Source of the DNA: Channallabes apus
Taxonomy: Eukaryota; Chordata; Actinopteri; Siluriformes; Clariidae
DNA length: 64,000 bases
Assembly (NCBI GenBank): GCA_030522415.1
Contig: CM060113.1
Span: forward strand, 3,896,467-3,960,466
Direction: 5' to 3'
Made by a program: the position numbers and the translations under genes. Each line of letters opens with the position of its first letter. Position 1 is the stretch's first letter. Below the pieces are notes generated by a model. That model searched no databases. It saw only the letters and a program-made list of their open reading frames with translations, and was not told where the DNA came from. This document shows positions 57,470 to 64,000 of the stretch, piece after piece.

Positions 57470-57760
57470 TCGACATGTTGGTGCAGTCGTTACCACTGAG
57501 GCGTCACATCTCCAGGGTCCAGGGTTCTGGTTGTGCCTCAGGTTTATGTTTGTGGATGATTCATGTTCTCTCTTGTGCATGGTGGGTTTCCTCCAAGTTC
57601 TCTGGTTTCCTCCAACAGTCCAAAGACATGCAGACGAGGCTAACTGACATTTCCAAATTGGCCATAGTGAGTGTGTATCTGTGTGTATGCTTGTGATGGA
57701 TTGGCACCGTGTCCAGAGTGTACACACTCATTCACACACACACAGACGATGGAGTGGTGG
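57470..57760 (+). mobile_element. tRNA-derived SINE, diverged
   Basis: GTTGGTGCAGTCGTTACCAC head, CTCCAGGGTCCAGGGTTCTG, TCCAAAGACATGCAGACGAG, GATTGGCACCGTGTCCAGAG. The tail is not preserved. Confidence 0.8.
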
Positions 57761-57774
57761 AATGTTCTCTAGCT

Positions 57775-58724
57775 CATGTCACGTCCATCAAAGAGCATGA
57801 GCTATTCATGTGTTCTGTAACAATCTAGGAAATCAAAGACGGTACAGTTGTATACATGTGGTGATGAAACATGGGAAGTATTACCATATAAGGAATGAGG
57901 AAGAAGCGCCACGGGAAGCATGTGAAAGTTAACACAGTCTAGACAAAAATGTCAGAAAATATTAACAGAATGCTAATCTCAGCTCGTGACCAAAGAGTTC
58001 ATTAGTTCATGTTTTGTATCCGATTTTATCATTTCCGCTACCAGCTCAGTCGCTAAGTTTGGGATTGAGCTTCATCCTCATGGTGAACTTTAGACGAGCG
58101 TTGTAACGCCGCTCACACACTGAGATTTGAACCCGAGACGCCGCTGCCAGAGCTTTGTCACTCCAGCTCTTTGGTTTCAGTGTTTCCAAAGTGTCTGCTC
58201 ATAATGTGACGATTTCAGTTTGCTAACTTTTAAAACATGTACAGTGAAAAAAAAAAAAAACCCAAACAAACAGAAAAATAAATAAATAAATAAATACATT
58301 CTTGGAACATCATTCAATCTATACAGTACGTGATGCCAGAAAGCATCGTATACGCGCTCGCGCACAGACACATGGCTGTAAACAGACCGGGCTTGAATCA
58401 AGCTGCAGATGTTTGCTAGCAAAGCCGTCAGGTCGTCTGTCAGGAGCCGTACGAGCAGCCGCGTGTTTCCGAAAGCGTCCGCTCGCGCTCCATTTACCAT
58501 CAGAATGAAAGCGCCTGTAGCAACAGAGCTGTGATCATCCGAGACACTCCGGCGACACTGTAAATATTTAACCCGGAGAGACGAGAGGACGTGCAGGGTG
58601 GACAGTAAATAAGGCAAAACAACAACAACTAAAAGAAAAACTAGGAAGGAAAGGTGTGAAGAGACGCAAACAGCTGTGAGCACATACATAATTAACACAG
58701 CTGGTTATAAAGGGACTAGAGGAA

Positions 58725-58761
<37 letters not shown>

Positions 58762-58850
58762 CTTTAGCACTAAGTCCTACATCACACATGTCCACTTAAG
58801 AAGACAACATCTGTCGAATTCCTTTAGAATTATTTTCTCTGAAGGGCGTT
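57775..58850. other. unassigned DNA with a GC-rich patch at 58340-58570
   Basis: The patch is unique-looking and CpG-bearing. A 173-codon minus-strand frame (58177-58698) runs across it, but also through poly-A/T and simple sequence, so I do not call it a gene. (GT)n at 58730-58759. Confidence 0.4.
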
Positions 58851-58852
58851 CA

Positions 58853-59478
58853 AGTCAAACTGGGACTTTTGATTGTGCGGAATAACTGAGTAAAAACTCT
58901 TTAAAAAAAACTTTATTTTCTTTATATAATCCGCTCCTACACTAATGCACTCATCCCAGTGTTTCACGAGTGCTTGGACACCATCAAGGTAGAACGTTTT
59001 CTCACTACTTCAGAGCCATGATCGGACTGCCTGTCTGATTCACGTCTGATACGCTGGCCTCCCAGGAACTCCTTTAGTGGGGTTCAGAAACATTTGGAAA
59101 TCAGGACTGTATGGGTAATGTGGCAATAATTGACAGCAGAGTTCCTGTAATGTGCAAGTGGTGTTGATGAATAATGGTGTGTACAGTTCACACAGACAGA
59201 TGTGTCTCTTCCGCAATAAGATATCGTTCGATTTTCAAGGATCAGGTGTTACATTCATCAAACGTTCACTAGGACGATTCCAATGGGCTCCGAGCCTCAG
59301 CCACCTCGGCCGAGGATCAGATGTACAGTATGGCCTTCTTTAAAATGTGTTACACTGTTCAAATGTTTTTTTTTCTAAGAGTCTCATCACCGTACTGTGC
59401 TTGAGGACTTCTGTAAATGTCAATCACTTCTACACATTCATTCACCAGAAAAGTCCCAGATTGTCTTGAACGCCCCCG
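58853..59478 (-). mobile_element. mariner-like transposon relic (copy 5), both TIRs present
   Basis: Left end GGGCGTTCAAGTCAAACTGG, right end AAGTCCCAGATTGTCTTGAA then CGCCCCC, an inverted pair of about 27 bp. Inside: GTGCTTGGACACCATCAAGG and CTCCCAGGAACTCCTTTAGT as in copies 2-4, then GAGCCTCAGCCACCTCGGCC. About 625 bp, so half the family length, with broken frames. Relative to copy 1 it has a 5-bp insertion making TACAGTA at 59334. Confidence 0.88.
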
Positions 59479-59639
59479 GACTTGAACAGACACCATCGGG
59501 TGTTGAGGTGGCAACCCGACCCTGTAAGTAACTGTCACTAAAGAAGAGATGTCCTCCAGGGTGGGCAGAGGGTGGTACTTGGACGGACTCGATCTCTATG
59601 CCTTAATAATTTAATGTAACTAAAGAGACCACAGGTAAC

Positions 59640-59866
59640 ACAGTGGTGTAGTGGTTAGCACTGTCGCCTTGCACCTCCAGGGTCCGGGTTCGATTCCCGG
59701 CCAGGCTCGATTCCCGTCTCTGTGTGCATGGAGTTTGCATGTTCTCCCCGTGCTTGGTGGGTTTCCTCCGGGTACTCCGGTTTCCTCCCACAGGCCAAAG
59801 ATATGCAGATTAGGCTAATTGGCGTTCCTAAATTGATCATAGTGTGTGTGTGTGTATATATGTATG

Positions 59867-59900
<34 letters not shown>

Positions 59901-59972
59901 TGTGTGTGTGCCCTGCGATGGATTGGCATTCCCGCCTCGTGCCCTAAGTCTCCTGGAATAGACTCCAAATCT
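59640..59972 (+). mobile_element. tRNA-derived SINE, 3' end degraded
   Basis: GTGGTGTAGTGGTTAGCACT, GGTCCGGGTTCGATTCCCGG, GCATGGAGTTTGCATGTTCT. The GT-rich spacer has expanded to (GTAT)n at 59861-59903. Ends GCCCTAAGTCTCCTGGAATA without the usual tail. Confidence 0.9.
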
Positions 59973-60235
59973 CGGTGTTCTGTGTGTTCATGGCAGGGTA
60001 ATATGGCCTGCATTTTAATCAACTGAGAGCACACACACACACACACACACACACAGCACTCAGGCATAATGGGAGGAGATGTAAAACGACATTACTCTCC
60101 CAGACTGACACGGATACAAGCTTTTCAAACCTTAACTCCAGCTAAAGATCAGGTTTTGGGGCCTGACTGCATTCGTTACCGTTCAGACGGCTTGATGGAG
60201 CTCTGCCTGACTTTTTCCCTTGATCTCTAGCTCTC

Positions 60236-60274
<39 letters not shown>

Positions 60275-61074
60275 GTCTGTCTGTGTGGCTGATTGAACCT
60301 CGGAGGTGAGCGAGAGCTCGGCAATCAGAGCAAGGTCAGCGTGTGACAGCTCGGTGCTGCGCTCGGCCTTTCTGCTTTACCAACCACATAATCAATGATG
60401 AGAGTCTCGAGTGCAGCCGGACGCTCTCGGCTCTCGGCCACAACAACACACACCGGCGGCGAGCTAGCGTTTACACACACCTTAACCTGTCACCTGTGAA
60501 TTCACTTTAATGCGGAGTTTTAATTCGTGATGCATAAAAAACGATAGGTGCTGAGGCTTTATTTTTATTATTATTATTTTTTTTTTTTTTATTTCTATTC
60601 AAAATGTTTTAAACATTAGAGGAATGTGGAGAAAGGATTAGCAATAACAGCCTTGACATCGCACCTCCGAACGTGTCACGGTAATCCATTAAAAGCAATT
60701 TATGTTCAATAATAAACTGTTTAAAAAGAAAAAAAGTGATTTATTTTTTTTTTACTTTATTAACATTCCTGCATCTTTAGCCTCATGTCCTAGCTGCCTC
60801 TCGCATTTGTCTCGACACATTATTATTATTTCTTCTTAGATATTTAAATGATATTAAAAGCAGCCAAGAGATGTCAAAATCAAACGTCGCCATGGCAACC
60901 AAGATGGTTCGTTACTAACAGACAGGGAAATTTTGATTCAGATTCATCAACCACATCATCATCATCCCGTTAGAATGTTTTTTTTTTTTTTATTATCAGA
61001 AATGGGTCACAGAAATGTGAAGAAAAAAATCTTAAATGTTCAAATTATAGGTTTACATGAGGCTGAGATAGAAT
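59973..61074. other. unassigned DNA with microsatellites
   Basis: (CA)n at 60019-60054 and (CT)n at 60237-60270. The 60290-60480 part is GC-richer and unique-looking. No gene recognised. Confidence 0.5.
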
Positions 61075-61290
61075 TCATTCATTCATTCATTTTATATATA
61101 ACCCTTAACCAAGTGAATTTAGAGTGAACACACACACATACACACAATGAACTAAATGAAAATGTCTCTAGGCTGAAGCTGAAGAGCTCAGAGGAAACCC
61201 ATCAAGCCCTGGGAGGACGAGGAGCTCCATGCATGCAGACCGGAGTTGAGACTCGAACCCATGACCCTGGAGGCGCGAGGCGGCAGTGGG
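61075..61290 (-). mobile_element. SINE relic, minus strand
   Basis: (ATTC)n tail at 61073-61092, GCTCAGAGGAAACCCATCAA, then ACTCGAACCCATGACCCTGG and GGCGCGAGGCGGCAGTG, the complement of a B-box head. Confidence 0.7.
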
Positions 61291-61915
61291 TGTAAAATGG
61301 GATAATCAGGGTTTCAGATTGGCAAAAGTACGTGCTGTGGTTGTTTCTCTGGATAATTAAGAGGTATTTGTAATCTGATTAATCACTTAATTCTTTTATT
61401 CTCATTTGATTTGGTCGTGATTTCTTACTGTACTTTCTGTAAGATCAAGTGTGGAAAATACACAAATCAAATTTGCTAGCATTTTAAAAGTTCTCTACTT
61501 TACTCAAGTGCATTTCCAACACGGACAAGTAGAACAAGGGATGTCTCCAGATGTCCCCAGATGTCCCCAGATGTCCAGCCATATCAGATGTTTGACCTTG
61601 GTTTGTCCTTGATCATGTTTAGAGTTTTAGTTTTTTTCTCTGATACGTCCCATATTTTACCCCTAATTTAGTCGTATCCACGTACCAACTGTCTCTCTGT
61701 TAGATCATTAAGGTGCCAACTCCACCTTAATCAGGGAGGATGAGGACTACCGTCCTGTGACACGTGACGCCAGCAGAACGCTTCTTTAGACGCGCTTCAG
61801 ACTGATTTAAGATCTTTTACTGGTTGCAGTGACAATTTTATACAAATAATGCAAACATTTAAACACTCATTCTTGAGATTTGATGCAAAGAGGAATCTCA
61901 GACAGACAGACAGAC

Positions 61916-61950
<35 letters not shown>

Positions 61951-62509
61951 ATTGCTATGTTGTAGGATAATTTAAATTTTTAGCATTCATGTTTAGAAAG
62001 AATCGAAATGATCTGCCAATAAAAAAAATTACATCTAAAGACTAGAAAAATTGTTTGTTAATAATTTTATTTATTAAGGATCAACAGCTCAAAACATATA
62101 ATTGTTTAAGTTTTTATTTGACTCTCAAGAAAGAGACGTTTTTAAAGTAAAAATAACTTTTGATGTATTTACCAATGAGACATTAAGAGCGACTTTTCCT
62201 TTCATAACATAAAAATTTCTGCCTTTAAAAAAAAGCCATGAAATCAAAATGATCTGTATGAAAGTAACCAACCAACAAACAAACAAACAAACAAACAAAC
62301 AAACAACCAAACAAACAATGAAACAATCAAACAAACAAACAAAACAAACAAACAAATTAAATCAATAAATAAAGTGATGTTTGAACTTGTTTTAATGCGG
62401 AAACGTTTTTTATTCTCTCTCACTCGAGTAAGTTTTTGTCTCCTTAATTTAACCTTAAATATTTTACTGAAATCCAGTTTCTCTCTCTAACACCTGCAAA
62501 ATGATAAAA

Positions 62510-62511
<2 letters not shown>
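61291..62511. other. unassigned DNA with tetranucleotide arrays
   Basis: (AGAC)n at 61898-61948 and (CAAA)n at 62272-62352. A short tandem CCAGATGTCC triplet at 61546-61575. No gene. Confidence 0.6.

Positions 62512-62590
<79 letters not shown>
62512..62590. repeat. (AGAT)n microsatellite
   Basis: About 20 pure tetranucleotide copies. Confidence 0.97.
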
Positions 62591-62749
62591 AACGAGGAGA
62601 ATTTCACCCTCCTTGTAATGAAAATATAAATAAATTGTGTTATTAACGTAACACCTGCAGGTCTTTATTTCTTCTTGCTTTTATTCCTACACTGAATGTT
62701 TAATGTAATTGTTTCAGACTTCAAATTCATGCAGCCTTTTCCTCTTCAT

Positions 62750-62753
<4 letters not shown>

Positions 62754-62815
<62 letters not shown>

Positions 62816-63107
62816 ACTAATGGGCAGTTAGTCTTATTTAGTCGTTCTTTATTTCTCTTGTTTAATCTAGTTTTATACGCTACTTATGTGGGTTTGTTCA
62901 CTCTGTAAATATTGTTGTAATAAAAACCTGGAAAAAAAAAGAAAGAGAGAGAGAGAGAGAGAGATTTTCTTTACCGTGAGCTGTTTGGTTTGATTGCCTG
63001 ATCCGCTCCATCAGTTTGAGGTGTATATTCGCTTTGCATTACAGCAGCGAGTGCTGGAGGTTTATTTACAAATGTGATCAAGACACATGGTGAGTGTGTG
63101 TCTACGT

Positions 63108-63159
<52 letters not shown>
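62754..63159. repeat. (TG)n, (GA)n and (TG)n microsatellites
   Basis: (TG)n 62754-62813, (GA)n 62944-62964, (TG)n 63106-63159. Confidence 0.95.
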
Positions 63160-63249
63160 TCTGGCAGCAGTCAGTTCAGCTCAAATGTTAGCTCCTGTGT
63201 GTCTCGGAGCTCAGTGGGATTTGTGCTATCTGAGTCGACAGGGCCTCCA

Positions 63250-63556
63250 CATCTCTCTCTCTCTCTCTTCCTCATCCTCTATCCCCCTCTCACCCCACCT
63301 CCTTCACCACCTCTGACACTCCCTCCCCCCCTCCCCGCACTTCTTCTCTCCAAATCAGGCCTGACGTTCCCGGTGCCTCCCGGGGCCTCCGCCAGGCTTT
63401 GCTCATTTGGCCACTTGTCTTTATTTGTCTGACTCCAGGGGAACGTTTATACCTCCACTCACTCATTCGCACCTTTACCTACCTCTCCCTCTCTCTCTCT
63501 CTCTCTCTCTCCCTCCCTCTCCCTCTCTCCCTCCCTCCCTCTCTCTCTCTCTCTTT
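63250..63556. repeat. pyrimidine-rich tracts
   Basis: (CT)n at 63252-63268 and a 75-bp CT/CCCT tract at 63482-63556, with a C-rich stretch near 63300-63345. Confidence 0.9.
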
Positions 63557-64000
63557 GCTCTCCTTGTCTGAAGATGGAGTGGGAGATGTTGGGCCTCTAA
63601 GGGCTTTGCAGCTTGATGCAGCTCGGCTTCTGTGTTTGACTTCCTCTGATGGCATTTCGTTCGTTCTTTCTTTCTTTTTTGTTTCTAATGGAGCAAAAAC
63701 TAAAAGTCTTCTATTTTTAAACCGTCTGTCATTGGTAACTTAAAATTCATCACACAGTCTCCTGAATATATCACATTAAACCATTACCATGCCTACCGTC
63801 TATGTAGAATACTGTAGGATTCCTTTTCATTTCATTTTAAGGCTTAAGAAAGAATTAAAATTGTCCAAGGAGTTGTCATGTGACCAGATGTATGAATATG
63901 CATGATTATGATTATGTAAATTAGAAAGAGCCCAAGCTCTTGCCGTTTCTCGTACACTATAGTCAGGTAATTAAGTTCTAGTAAACTAGCTCACATTCCA
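63557..64000. other. no recognisable gene or repeat
   Basis: The end contains GAATATGCATGATTATGATT near 63892 followed by ATGTAAAT, octamer/POU-like, and TACTGTA at 63810. Confidence 0.4.

Noticed and set aside
58100..58165. SINE head on the minus strand (TTTGAACCCGAGACG)
   Set aside because: Too short, and no A-box counterpart is visible.
58177..58698. 173-codon minus-strand frame as a host gene
   Set aside because: It starts and ends in poly-T/A and microsatellite-like sequence, has no domain pattern, and a competing frame is open on the other strand.

Overview
This window looks like a repeat-rich, gene-free stretch of a ray-finned fish genome. The evidence is the mix of Tc1/mariner DNA transposons, an L2-type LINE, a Ty3/Gypsy chromovirus of the Tf1/sushi type, tRNA-derived SINEs (GTGGTGTAGTGGTTAGCAC heads), long CA/GT, TA, CTAT, AGAT and CAAA microsatellites, and A+T-rich unique DNA between them. 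The SINE head reminds me of catfish (Siluriformes), but that is inference from memory. I found no host exon I could defend, and no rRNA, true tRNA, CRISPR or bacterial feature.

Layout. 1-5 kb: old repeat relics and a tandem pair of Tc1-like remnants (4113-4815). 5.27-7.03 kb: a nearly complete Tc1 element with long IR/DR-style inverted repeats, inserted in a (TA)n tract, its transposase broken. 7.4-12.6 kb: mariner relic, a 130-bp foldback, a SINE with a 14-bp target duplication, and a possible conserved noncoding block. 12.7-15.9 kb: L2-type LINE with endonuclease and reverse transcriptase, frameshifted. 16-20 kb: SINE, Tc1 relic, otherwise unassigned. 20.0-22.9 kb: internally deleted Gypsy/sushi element inside a SINE. 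23.1-26.1 kb: LINE fragment running into a 2.2-kb array of 19-bp units. 27-35 kb: SINEs, mariner and Tc1 relics, two adjacent TIR elements. 35.5-45 kb: SINEs, relics, an internally deleted Tc1 with both TIRs, and several unique blocks that could be regulatory (one with nine TGGCA/TGCCA motifs in 180 bp). 45-51 kb: TIR element, mariner interrupted by a SINE, LINE 3' end, hAT-like element with a perfect 8-bp duplication carrying a solo LTR. 51.8-54.6 kb: SINE, then a 34-36-bp minisatellite interrupted by a palindromic MITE and ending in interstitial telomere repeats. 55-64 kb: unassigned DNA, SINEs, a two-ended mariner relic and many microsatellites.

The main observation is a 7-mer, TACAGTA/TACTGTA, seen about 50 times by eye. 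It is the canonical scar left when Tc1-type elements with CAG ends excise from a TA. At nine places a related copy in the same window, or a reading frame, shows the unscarred sequence, so the 5 extra bases can be identified as an insertion. One scar lies inside the Tc1 transposase and causes its frameshift; two sites carry double scars. The second notable observation is that the Gypsy element has no tRNA primer site but has an 11-nt stretch just after the 5' LTR exactly complementary to the predicted 5' end of its own RNA, 28 bp below a TATA-like box: the self-priming signature of the Tf1/sushi group.
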